A DNA stretch of 64,000 nt from assembly GCF_001425205.1 (NCBI RefSeq), contig NZ_LMDW01000021.1, positions 164,021 through 228,020 on the forward strand, written 5' to 3'. The position numbers and the translations under genes were made by a program. Position 1 is the stretch's first letter, and the number at the start of each line of letters is the position of its first letter. The DNA comes from Variovorax sp. Root411 (GTDB lineage Bacteria; Pseudomonadota; Gammaproteobacteria; Burkholderiales; Burkholderiaceae_C). Under the pieces are notes generated by a model. That model searched no databases and had not been told where the DNA came from. It worked only from the letters and a program-made list of their open reading frames with translations. This document shows, piece after piece, positions 33,194 to 43,700 of this stretch.

Positions 33194-33664
33194 TTGGCCA
33201 CAAGACCACTTTCAGCCGCCCGTGAGCGCGAATTCCAAGAGCTGCTGGCATTCGTGTCGTTCTACTCGACTCATGTCTGGCGCGTGGACGCGACTTCGAG
33301 CGTCAGTCTTGCGACGGTGTGCGCAGGGATTGTTGAGCAGTACGGCAAGTCAAAGGCGCTGGAGGGTCTGCGCCAGGCTGCCAATGACATCATCGAAGAC
33401 TTGAGCGTCCGACCGGCGACCGGCGTTGCGGCTCTCGATGAGGCACTGCGAGCCGCCGGGCTCCTTACAGCGTCGGAAGTTCGGCGTCGCTACGCTTCGT
33501 CATACAAGCGCATCATGAAGCGCGGCTCTATCCGCGACGACACGGAGTACTACCTTGTCAACGGCATCGTCGTCGACCTTGGAAACGCCACGCCGGACGA
33601 AGAGCGCGCGATGCTTCAGCGGCTTCTTGACACCTACGAACGAGCGGGAAGAGCAGTCCAGTAG
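33194..33664 (+). CDS. Hypothetical protein, mostly helical
   Basis: A predicted 156-residue protein that I do not recognise. The TTG start at 33194 lacks a strong ribosome-binding site, so the true start could be further in. The sequence is largely helical, with a segment KALEGLRQAANDIIEDLSV and a C-terminal Y-Y-L-V-N-G-I-V-V-D-L-G-N-A-T-P-D-E-E-R, which looks like a folded strand plus helix. No signal peptide, membrane segment or metal motif is seen. It sits among several short unlinked accessory genes. Confidence 0.55.
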   Translation: MATRPLSAAREREFQELLAFVSFYSTHVWRVDATSSVSLATVCAGIVEQYGKSKALEGLRQAANDIIEDLSVRPATGVAALDEALRAAGLLTASEVRRRYASSYKRIMKRGSIRDDTEYYLVNGIVVDLGNATPDEERAMLQRLLDTYERAGRAVQ

Positions 33665-33814
33665 AGGAGGGCGTAACGCAGGACCGCCTTTGCTCCTAGT
33701 GCCTTCGGTCCGAGGAGGGCCCGCCGCCGACGCCACGCATGTGGCAGGATGCGGCCACAAACAGGTGCTCGGGCAGAAGGTCAACTGCCTCGCCTTTCGA
33801 TGCCCACAAGCCCA

Positions 33815-34021
33815 ATGCCAAAGCTAGCTTGCCCCTGCGGCTATATTCACAATCTTTCACCAATACCCGATGACGGGTGGGTGGTGTTGCGAGACCACGA
33901 TGCGGAAGCGTGGCCTGAATCTGCCGGCGAAACGCGCCTTTATGAATGCCCCAGATGCAACCGCCTGATGTGGCAACGGCCCGGAGATGACATGTTCAGC
34001 ATCTACCGCCGAGAGTCGTGA
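33815..34021 (+). CDS. Small zinc-ribbon-like protein
   Basis: A 68-residue protein, MPKLACPCGYIHNLSPIPDD and onward, with cysteines arranged as C-x-C near the N-terminus and C-P-R-C near the C-terminus, a plausible four-Cys zinc site. An ATG at 33800 would add five residues. The segment PIPDDGWVVLRDHDAE is typical of a recurrent family of small bacterial proteins without known function. There is no signal peptide. Confidence 0.6.
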   Translation: MPKLACPCGYIHNLSPIPDDGWVVLRDHDAEAWPESAGETRLYECPRCNRLMWQRPGDDMFSIYRRES

Positions 34022-34197
34022 GCCGGCCATGGCCAGATCTTCACTACCCCTCAGCGCACTGCTTGATACGGACGATGAAATCGAGAAATTTCACGCGGCT
34101 TGGCTACTCGACATTTGCTAACGGCTTCCGGCCAGCAGCGCACATTGCCGCGACGGGCTCACCCTCGGCGGAACCAGAAGTTCATGGAGAACTCGAA

Positions 34198-34671
34198 GTG
34201 ATCGTACGCTCGACGAGACGCTTTCTTTTGTCGCTCGCAGCGATGATCCCTGTGGCCGCGCTCGCAAGTCTCCCGCTGCAGATGTCCTTGGCCGAGATGG
34301 CTACGGAAGCCGATCATGTACTCGTCGGCCATGTCGTCGGCGTCGACATGGTTGACGGCAATGGGTCTGCTGTTGTGGATGATCAGGCGCGCACGGGGCC
34401 CGGTTTGAACAATGTCATTCGTCTTCACGTGGCAGTCGACCAGACTCTGGTCACCACTTCCGAACGAGTTCCAAAGGAATTGCTCCTATCACTCGACCCT
34501 TTCATGCACTACAGCCTCGGACAGATCAGGTCCGCTCACCAGCACGATGCAGCACCGCGATTGGTACTGCTCAAGGGTGCGAATTTTTTGAGCATGAAGC
34601 CAGGCGTTTTCTTTCGGCCGTTGCATGAAAAGGAAGATGTGCTCCGACTGCATGGTGCGGCACACCGTTGA
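34198..34671 (+). CDS. Hypothetical exported protein
   Basis: A 157-residue protein starting at GTG with GGAGAAC upstream. The N-terminus R-S-T-R-R-F-L-L-S-L-A-A-M-I-P-V-A-A-L-A-S is a signal peptide with a twin-arginine-like pair. The mature part (LAEMATEADHVLVGHVVGVD...) is strand-rich and resembles small beta-barrel-like periplasmic proteins that begin with a motif on repeated metal- or ligand-exposed loops, but no family can be assigned with confidence. It is flanked by other small genes in an accessory region. Confidence 0.55.
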   Translation: MIVRSTRRFLLSLAAMIPVAALASLPLQMSLAEMATEADHVLVGHVVGVDMVDGNGSAVVDDQARTGPGLNNVIRLHVAVDQTLVTTSERVPKELLLSLDPFMHYSLGQIRSAHQHDAAPRLVLLKGANFLSMKPGVFFRPLHEKEDVLRLHGAAHR

Positions 34672-34782
34672 CGAATATCGACCACAACCGGGAGTTCGTC
34701 GTTGCCGGACAACTACCGCAACCTGTATTCCGTGTGAGAGCGTGCGCCCTCAATCATCATTTCGCGAGGAAAAACCCGACCT

Positions 34783-35040
34783 ATGAACCTCAAGCCAAAA
34801 TTCCGGCTCGGCCTATTCCACAAAGTCCGGGATGGCCGCGAAGACAAGCTTGGCGGGCTGGCTTTCGGTTTTCCTGCGGAGCGTTGGCCAACATGTTTGG
34901 TCTGCGGTCGTCCGCAGAACTTCATAGGCCAGTTTCACCACTCGAATGTTCTCAATCTGGGTCAGCATGGGCGCGCGCTTTACCTATTCCAATGTCCGGA
35001 CGGGGCGGTGTGCGAGGATTGGGACTATCTTTCAGATGGG
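34783..35040 (+). pseudogene. Truncated DUF1963 (YwqG-like) gene
   Basis: The first 85 or so codons (MNLKPKFRLGLFHKVRDGRE onward) match the N-terminal part of the DUF1963/YwqG family: K-L-G-G-L-A-F at the start, the C-x-x-C pair in T-C-L-V-C-G-R-P and a later A-L-Y-L-F-Q-C. The family is normally well over 200 residues. Here the frame runs into insertion-sequence debris at about 35040 and stops, so only the N-terminal third is left. Confidence 0.6.
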
Positions 35041-35146
35041 CGTTGACGCTGCCCAGGGCGTAGATCACCTGCGCGAGCAGGCGTTCGACGCCAGCGCGCA
35101 TGTCCACTGGCTTCGTGCATAGCCATAGCGCGTCGAAGCGGATCAT
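35040..35146 (-). mobile_element. IS66-family TnpB fragment (N-terminus)
   Basis: On the minus strand the sequence MIRFDALWLCTKPVDMRAGV followed by ERLLAQVIYALGSVNAHL matches the first 35 residues of IS66 TnpB/OrfB, with the conserved D-M-R-x-G. It is cut off at about 35040, next to the truncated DUF1963 gene, suggesting that an IS66 element or a deletion next to it removed the rest of that gene. Confidence 0.7.
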
Positions 35147-35149
35147 CGC

Positions 35150-35461
35150 AACACCTCGCTTGCAGCGCCTTGAATCCGGCCGCATCGGTCGAATTGCTCC
35201 GTGCATTCAAGGCGGTAAACCGCTGAGTTAGCCGCAGTTGCGCCGTCCAGGCCATCCTTCGTATCGGCTCGATAACTCCTGCTGTCGAATTTGTGCCTGT
35301 TTGCCGATGCGCGCCTTGAAGCGATGGTTCCAGGCGGCTTCGGTCAGTAGTCGGCGTGCATGCGCATTAGCCGGGGCCCGCCAGCTTTGAAGGCAACCTG
35401 GAGACGCGAACTCGGTTGAAGAAGGACAAGCCGCAACCGCACCGCTGTCTACGGGCCACAA
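35150..35461 (-). mobile_element. IS110/IS116-family transposase remnant (C-terminus, frameshifted)
   Basis: Minus-strand frames contain ANAHARRLLTEAAWNHRFKA and then, after a frame change near 35240, AWTAQLRLTQRFTALNARSN, matching the conserved end of IS110/IS116 transposases (G-N-x-H-x-R-R-L-L-x-E-A-A-W ... W-x-A-Q-x-R-L). The remnant is short and disrupted, so inactive. It is adjacent to the IS66 fragment and shows repeated insertion in this gap. Confidence 0.65.
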
Positions 35462-35471
35462 CGGACTCTGC

Positions 35472-37004
35472 TCACGCAGGCGCCGGTTGCCCCGCCGAGC
35501 ATACGCGGTTGCGCCCTGCGGTCTTGGCTGCGTACAACGCCTTGTCCGCCGCCCGGATCAACTCTTTCGGCAGCCCCCTGCCGGGCACCGGACTGAGCGC
35601 ATCCACGCCAGCGCTCAAGGTCACGAAGCCGCCTGCGGCCCCGGCATGCGCGATCTTGAGGTCACGTACCGCGTTGCGAATCTGCTCGGCCAGGACAAGA
35701 GCGCCCTCCACGTCGGTGTGCGGCAGCAGCACCGCCAGCTCCTCCCCGCCATACCGGGCCGCAAGGTCTCCCGCGCGACGAGACGTGAGTCTGGCGACCG
35801 TACGGCTGATCGATTGCAGGCACTCGTCGCCGGCCGCATGGCCATAGATGTCGTTGTACTGCTTGAAGCAATCGACATCGATCATGATGAGCGCCAGGGT
35901 GCTCGCTTCGCGCACGGCCCGGCCGAACTCGCTGTCGAGTGTCACGTCGAACTGGCGGCGATTCGCCAACCCCGTGAGGCCGTCCTCCATGGCCAGCGTC
36001 TCGAGGGTCTTGTTCAACGTCTCCAGCGCATCGCGCGCCTGTCGCAGGTCGCTCTCGCTTCGAGTGCTCAGCTCGATCTGCCTGATCAGGCGCCATCCCA
36101 CGAAACCGACAAGCGACGCCAGGATGAGAATGCCCGCCGTATGCCAAAGCGCATCGCGCCACCAGGCGGCCAGGATCTCGTCCTTCGACAAGGCCGCGGT
36201 CACGAACAACGGGAATTGGTCGAGCCGCCGAAAGCTGTTCAGACGCGTCACGCCGTCCTGCGCCGATTTGATGTAAGCCGTCCCGACGGGGCCCTGGGCG
36301 ACGTAGGTACGGAAGAAATCGGCGCCCGTCACGTTCTTGCCCACCGTCTCGGGACTGTATGGCCGCCGAGTCATCATCGTCCCCGTGTCGAGCACCAGGC
36401 CGACCGCGCCATCTCTGCCGATGTACAGGCTGTCGTAGAACTTCACGAAGAAGTCGACGTTGATGGTCGCAAGCACGACCCCGCCGAAACTGCCATCCGC
36501 ATGATCGATCCGCCGGGACACGGGGATGAGGAGCCTGCCGGTGGTTCGGCTCTTCACCGGCGTACCGATGTGCGGCCCACGATCCTCGTGAGCGCGATGA
36601 AAGACGAAGTACTCCCTGTTCGCGTTGTTCAGGTTCTCCGGTGGCGTGGGTCGGGAGTTCGCGACCCAGTTCCCGTCCTGGTCGTAGATGTGCAGGCCAT
36701 CGAGTTCAGGGAGTTCGGCGACCCGCATCGCGAGCACCTTGCGCAGCCGCGCGACGGCGGCTGCGTCGGTGCCGTCCTGCTCGACCCGCTCGACGACGCC
36801 GGCCAGCACGATATCCGCCTTCTTGAGCGTGTCGTCCCCGTGTTGGGCCATCGCTCGCGCGAGGTTCGATGCCGCAACGCTCATCTGCGCGACCAGCTGC
36901 GTTCGAGCCTGCCAGCTGTTCCAGGCATCGATCGCCAACAGGGTGAAGCACGCGATGCCGACGAAGGCTGCTGTGCGAACGGCGATGGACAGGCGACGAA
37001 ACAC
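35472..37004 (-). CDS. Diguanylate cyclase with periplasmic dCache sensor
   Basis: A 510-residue membrane-bound GGDEF protein. The N-terminal helix (about 8-28) and a second helix (288-308) flank a periplasmic dCache/PDC-type sensor domain with the ligand-side signature N-R-E-Y-F-V-F-H-R and the repeated R-R-I-D-H-A-D-G-S-F-G-G-V-V-L-A-T strand. The C-terminal cyclase starts at E-D-G-L-T-G-L-A-N-R-R and has the active-site motif G-G-E-E-L at 419-423 with an inhibitory-site R-A-G-D at 410-413. It is therefore an active-looking producer of c-di-GMP in response to an extracellular small molecule. Confidence 0.94.
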   Translation of the reverse strand: MFRRLSIAVRTAAFVGIACFTLLAIDAWNSWQARTQLVAQMSVAASNLARAMAQHGDDTLKKADIVLAGVVERVEQDGTDAAAVARLRKVLAMRVAELPELDGLHIYDQDGNWVANSRPTPPENLNNANREYFVFHRAHEDRGPHIGTPVKSRTTGRLLIPVSRRIDHADGSFGGVVLATINVDFFVKFYDSLYIGRDGAVGLVLDTGTMMTRRPYSPETVGKNVTGADFFRTYVAQGPVGTAYIKSAQDGVTRLNSFRRLDQFPLFVTAALSKDEILAAWWRDALWHTAGILILASLVGFVGWRLIRQIELSTRSESDLRQARDALETLNKTLETLAMEDGLTGLANRRQFDVTLDSEFGRAVREASTLALIMIDVDCFKQYNDIYGHAAGDECLQSISRTVARLTSRRAGDLAARYGGEELAVLLPHTDVEGALVLAEQIRNAVRDLKIAHAGAAGGFVTLSAGVDALSPVPGRGLPKELIRAADKALYAAKTAGRNRVCSAGQPAPA

Positions 37005-37793
37005 TGGATGGCAATGAAGTCGTGAAGAATCCTTTCACACTTTGACACATTGCCGCTTGAATTGACAGCGTTCCGATGGCGAAACAAGGCGACATGATGG
37101 CGACGGGCTGCGCGATGACAGGGGCTTATGACAGATCCCCGCAGGGTTGTCCTGCGCGGGCTATGCACAGGAAGACTCCGAACAAGCATGAGCGGAAGAG
37201 CCCCCGCCCTGTCCTTGTTCCTGCTGGCTTCAGCGGCCGCAGGCTCGTCGAGGCCGTTGAAGTCGAGGCGGTCCGGCGTCCATCTAACGCAGGGCCAAAG
37301 TCTGGCCGCGATGGGTGCTTGGATGTTGCAGGGTTATGTGGCCGCCAGTCGCTCGGCCACTTCCCCTCAGCTCTCGCACGAACGCGAGGCTCTCAAGTTG
37401 AGGATGAAGACGATGTTCGGCTTGGCGGCATTCTGGCTGCGCGTCGAAGCGCTCGCGTAGGGTGAAATCCATCGAGAGCGGGCCGGCAGGCCGGGGTGTT
37501 TTTGTCGAATTGATTTTTCAAAGCCTCGGGCAATTGAACGAAGCGTTGTGTCACTTTTGTATTGTCCTGGGCTCTTCGGCTCAAAACCGCACAGGATCTC
37601 CAACTCAAACAATGAATACCTAAGTATCGACGTGAGAATTCTTGAGATTTGCCTGTTCTCCATTTGTGAATTAATGCACGGGGGCGACAGGCGGCGGCCG
37701 TCTGTTTAGGCCTCTTGACCCCTGACAATCAGACTTCGACGCGTTTTGATACAAAACCGTCGCATCAGTCAAAATTCTCAGGGAGTTCGGAAC
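37005..37793. other. Intergenic region of about 790 bases upstream of the CDI exoprotein gene
   Basis: I find no gene that I can support. Open frames around 37128-37460 (plus) and 37284-37472 (minus) have no starts with good ribosome sites and no recognisable content. The part from about 37480 to 37680 is visibly AT-richer than its surroundings and presumably carries the exoprotein promoter and silencer binding sites. I found no convincing -35/-10 pair at standard spacing. Confidence 0.5.
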
Positions 37794-40700
37794 GTGAATC
37801 GCCACTTGCACCGTATCGTTTTCAATGCCGCTCGGGGCATGCGCATGGTGGTTCAGGAAACGGCCACGAGCACGGGCAAAGGCGCTTCCAAGGCAACCAC
37901 GGTGGCAAGCGGTGCGGTGGTGGGGGCCGTGGTTTTCGCGCCCATGCTGATCGGTGCTGCGTTGGCGGGGATGCTCACAACGTCCGCCCACGCGCAGATC
38001 GTCGGAGCGCCCAATGTCCCCGGTAACCTGCGTCCGACCGTGCTGGTCGCACCGAACGGTGTGCCCGTCATCAACGTGCAGACCCCGAGCGCCGCAGGCG
38101 TCTCCAGAAACATCTACAACCAGTTCAATGTGGGCGCGAATGGCGCCATCCTGAACAACAGCAGAACGACGGTCCAGACGCAGCTTGGCGGTTTCATCCA
38201 AGGCAATCCATATTTGGCCACGGGTCCGGCGCGCATCATCCTCAACGAAGTCAACGGCGGCAATCCGAGCCAGCTCCGCGGCTACATCGAAGTGGGCGGG
38301 AGCAGGGCCGAGGTGATCATCGCGAACCCGGCAGGCATCAGCGTCGATGGCGGTGGCTTCATCAACGCGAGCCGCGCTACGTTGACCACGGGCACCCCGC
38401 AGTTCAATGCGCTCGGCAATCTCGACAGTTTCCTCGTGCGTGGCGGCACCATCACCATCGACGGCGCGGGCCTCGATGCCAGCAAGACCGACTACGCGGC
38501 GATCCTGGCGCGTGCCGTGCAGGCCAATGCCGGCATCTGGGCCAGCGAACTCAAAGTCGTGACCGGCGCCAACCAGGTGTCTGCCGATCACAGCCAAGTC
38601 ACGCCGACCACAGGCACTGGCGCCACGCCTACCTTTGCCCTCGACGTGGCCGCACTTGGCGGCATGTACGCCGGCAAGATCGTTTTGATCGGGACCGAGG
38701 CCGGTCTCGGCGTGCGCAACGCCGGAACCCTCCAGGCCTCGCCCGGCGCCACCGCCCTGGCGGGCGCGGGCCAACTGGTAGTCACCAGCGCCGGTCGCCT
38801 GGAGAACATCGGAACGATCCAGGCCACGGCTGACGCGAACCTCTCGGCCGTGGCCCTGGCCAACAGCGGTCGCGTGGCCAGCGGCGGTAATCTCAAGATC
38901 ACGACACAGGGCGACCTGGCCAATGCGTTGAACGGCACCGGCGGCACGCTCGAAGGTGCGCGGCTCGAGCTTGCCAGCACAGCGGGCGACATCGACAACC
39001 GCGGCGGCACCATCCGCCAGACCAGCAACGCCAGCCTTGCGCTGAGCGCGCCGGTCTTGAGCAACACCGGCGGTGGCGTCATCGGATTGGAGCCGGTGGC
39101 GGCGCCTCCCTCAACCCCTGGCACCGGAAGCGGCGGTGGCACAACCACCGGCGGCACCACCGGCCCCAGCACGCCCACCACGGGCGGCGGCACTAATGCA
39201 GGCACCGCCACTGGCGGCACCCTCACGCCCGCACCATACGTCCCGCCATCGCCGGGCACCGTCACCGCAGCAGGGACCCTCCGCAACGATGGCGGCAAGA
39301 TCTACGCAGGCGGCCCGATCACCCTGCAGACCGCGGACCTCGTCAACAACGGCGGAACCCTGAGCGTCGCGAGCATGGCACTCAACCAGCCGAGCTTCTC
39401 CAACCAGGGCGGCACCATCAATGTCACCGGCGCCTTCACCGCCAACCTCGGCACCTTCGACAACTCGTCCGGAACGCTGCGCAGCGGCAGCCTCGACATC
39501 ACCACTTCCGGTGACCTGAACAACCAGGACGGCAAGCTCACCAGCGACAGCGATGCCAACCTGAGCGTGGGCGGCAAGGTCGACAACACGCGCGGCACCG
39601 TCTCGGCCACAGGAGCACTGACCGCAGGCGTCGCGGGGGCTGTCAACAACACCTCGGGCACCCTGGTCGCCAACAACAGCGTCGCGCTCACCGCCGCCTC
39701 CCTGGACAACACCCAGGGCAGCATCCAGTCGGCCAACGCGAACACCCAACTCGCCGTTGCGAACCAGTTGACCAACAGCGGCGGAACCATCGGGGCAGGT
39801 ACGGACGTCTCGGTGCAAGCCGGCTCGCTGAGCAACAGCGGTTCCATTCGGGGCAGCAACGACACGACGCTCTCGGTCTCCGACGCCCTGACCAACGACG
39901 GCAGCATCACCGCCGGGCGCAACACCACGGTCGCGGCAGGCAGCGTGGCCTCCAGCACCGCTGGCGTGCTCGGCGCCGGCGTGGGCAACGACGGCAAGCT
40001 CGGTGCAGCCGGCGATCTGCATGTGACCGCTTCCGGTGCGCTGGTCGCCAATGGCACCAACCTCGCCGCAGGCAACGCCACGCTGCAAGGCGCGAGCGTC
40101 GACCTGTCGTCGAGCCAGACCAGTGCCGCCAGCATCGCGGTCACGGCCACGCAAGGCAACGTGACCACCAGCGGGGCCACGGTCGTCACACCTGGCACCC
40201 TGAGCGTCACGGCCAACGCCCAGCCTGGCCAGACGCTGACCAATGATGCCGGCAAGCTCAATGCCGGCCAGTTGCAGATCAACGCCTCGAACCTCGCCAA
40301 CATCAACACTGGTGAGATCGTGCAGACCGGTAGCGGCACAGCGCGCGTTGTGGTGGGAGGCTCGCTGGACAACTCCGGCGGCATCTTCTCCAGCAACGGT
40401 GATGCCGTCATCGCGGTCGGCAGCCTCACCAATCACAAAGGCACCCTGCAAGTTGCGGGCAGTTCCAATCTCGATCTGACCGCTGCTGGCCAGATCGACA
40501 ACTCCGCGGGTGGCGTGATATTCGCCGGGGGCAACGCGACCCTCTCCACCCACGGACTCAACAACGATGCGGGCCGAATCACTGCGACAGGCAACCTCGG
40601 CATAGATGCAGACAAGAGCAAGGCCGCAACCAACGTGGGCGGAACCATCGCCGCCAACGGTGGCACCACCGTCCTTGCCGGCAGCCTCGACAACACCGAC

Positions 40701-43700
40701 GGCGCCGTGGCCGCGGTGAATGGCAATCTGGCGATCACCACCACCGGCGTCACCACCAATACCCGTGGCGCCATGCAGGCGGGCGGCGACACAGTGTTGA
40801 CCAACGCCGGCCTCATGAACCAGGCCGGCAAGATCACGGGCAACAACCTGCTGGTCAACACCACCGGCAAGGATCTGGACAACAGCTCCAACGGTACGCT
40901 GGTCGCCACCGGCAGCGTCACCGTTCGATCGGGTGCCCTGAACAACGAATCGGGCCTGATTCAGTCAGGCGGTGCGCTGGACATCGACACGAACGGCGCG
41001 AAGCTGACCAACACCAAAGCCGCAGGCTTCACGGGCGGCAAAGGAGGCATTGCCAGTGGTGACACACTGACCCTGACCACGGGCGAACTGGACAACACCG
41101 CTGGCTACATCGGCGCCAAGGGACAACTGAACGCCTCTGCCAGTCGGCTTGCGAAGAATGATGGTGGCCAGATCGTCGGCGAGAGCGATGTTCTCCTGAC
41201 CACCAATGGCTTCCAGAACAACGGCGGCCAAGTACAGGCTCAAGGCGGCCTCACCATCGCCACGGCCGGTGCGACCCTTGACAACACGAACGGCCTGCTG
41301 CGGGCGAACATGGATGTGGTGCTGAGTGGCGCCACCGTCACCAACAGCACGACGTCGGCCGGCGACAAAGGCATCGAAGGCAAGAACGTCAGCATTGCCG
41401 CGCAGTCCATTGTCAACAAGGCCGGTGCGGTCCGCGCGGACGAGAACGTCACCCTGACCAGCAGCGCAACGATCGACAACACGACGGGCCTCGTCTCTGC
41501 CGGAAAGATACTCACCGTGGAGGATCCTGGTGCAACCAGGAGTCTCGCGGTGATCAATACTGGCGGCACTTTGCTGGCGGGCCAAAAAGTGGTTCTCGAT
41601 GCGGGGTCCGTCACATGGGACGGCAAGCTCCTGTCTCAAGGCGATATGGAGCTGACGGTGACCAAGGACATCTCCTTTGCCGCGGGCAGCGAAACCATTG
41701 CGAACAACAACCTGAGCATCACCACGAGCGGTGACATCACCAACAGTGGCCGACTTGCCTCCGGCAACGACCTGACGCTCAGCGCGAAGAACATCAACAA
41801 CACCGTCACCGGCGACATCGCAGGCAAGACCACGACGCTGAACGCCTCGGACACGCTGACCAACCGGGGCGTCATCGATGGGGGCACCACGCGTATCAAT
41901 GCGGGGACGCTGAACAACTACGGTACGGGCCGCATCTACGGCGACACGATCGCCATCGCCGTGGGAACCCTGAACAACGACGCCGAGACGATCAACGGCG
42001 TTGCCACCGCAGGCACCATCGCAGCGCGGACGCAACTGGACATCGGCGCGGTCGCGCTCAACAACAGCAACGGTGCGTTGATCTTCAGCGGCGGAGATCT
42101 CGCCATCGGCCGTGAACTGGTGAACGGCAAGGCCAGCGGCTCGGCGGATGTGCTCAGGAATCGTGCGGCCACCATCGAAGCCACGAACGATGCCAGCATC
42201 AAGGTCAATGTGCTGGAGAACACCAACGGTGGCGTGACCTGGACGATGCAGAACGGTCAGGCGGGCGCTCCGCGCACCGAGTACGCATTGCCTGGCAGCT
42301 CGACGCGCTACGCCGCCGATCAACTGGTCTTCGTGACGGTGCAGGGACCCTCGGTCGACTTCGAACACTTGATGGGCGTGCTCTGGCCCAGCTTCGTGAG
42401 CCAGGCCGGCGGACCCAATATCGGTCAGTTCTCCGGGCTCCTGGTCCCCTCGTCCAACTACCCACTTTCCCTGTTCAGCGCTTACTACGCGAACCCGCCG
42501 CGCAACAGCAGTGATCTCACCGGTATTCGCCAGGTGGGAACTGATTTCACCGAAACCTTCACGGAGCCTGGTGCCTGGTATGCGCGGACCGACCCCATCT
42601 GGGCCACCTTTGGTGTCACACCACCGCCCACGGACACGCCATCAGGCGATGCGCAGACACAGGCCTATCTGGACGCCCACAAGCGGCTGGACACTGCGAC
42701 GGCCGCCTTCATCGCGGACGTCTATCAGAACTACGCCCGGGCGTACTACTCCTGGACGTACTCCGATTCGAGCACCATTCCGGTCCTGCAGACATCGGCG
42801 CCAGCACGGATCATTGCTGGCGGCAAGATGGACATCGCGGTCGGCAGCGGCACCAACGACATGAGCCAGATCCTGGCCGGCCGTGCGCTGAACGTGACCG
42901 GCGGGACGATCGCCAACAGAAATCTCGAAGTCGCAGGTTCCCAGAACCGCACGGGCACGCAGTACTACAACGACGGCAGTGGCGACATGCCGATGCCCAC
43001 GCCGTACAACTCGAGCATTCCCATCACCGTGACGTTGGCTGCAGCGCGCCAGGAGGGCAATGTCGCGGTCAATGGCGGTGGAACCGGCACCGGTACTCTG
43101 AGCGTCGGGCAGACGAACCAGGGCGTTGCGAGCGCCAATGGCGCAAATGCAGCCACCCCCAACGGTCCGTCGGGCACCGGGCCCACCGCGGGCGCAGGCG
43201 CGGCGGGTGCCACCGTCAATCCGATCATTCAGGTCAAGCTGGCCGCAAGCGGCGCGACCGAGCAGATCGTGCGCACGACAGCGCCGAGCGTGATGCTGCC
43301 CACCGCCAGCCTGTTTCGCACACATGCGGAAGCGTCGAGCCGTTTCCTGATCGAGACGGATCCGCGCTTTGCCAACTATCGCAACTGGCTCAGCAGCGAC
43401 TACCTGCTGAACAACCTCGGGCTCGACCCGAACAACACGCTCAAGCGTCTGGGCGATGGCTTCTACGAACAGCGCCTCGTCCGCGAGCAAGTGGCGCAGC
43501 TCACGGGAGGGCGCTATCTGGATGGCTACGACAGCGACGAAAAGCAGTACGCCGCCTTGATGGACGCTGGCGTCACGTTCGCGCGCCAGTACGGGCTGCG
43601 TCCCGGCATCGCGCTCAGTGACGCCCAGATGGCGCAGCTCACGAGCGACATCGTCTGGCTGGTGGAGCAGACCGTGACGATGCCGGACGGCAGCACGCAG

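Noticed and set aside
37128..37460. 110-codon plus-strand frame upstream of cdiA
   Set aside because: No ribosome-binding site, no recognisable domain, and poor codon pattern.
37715..37752. TTGACC ... TGATAC as a sigma-70 promoter for cdiA
   Set aside because: The spacing is about 26 bases, far from the 17 expected, so no promoter is claimed.
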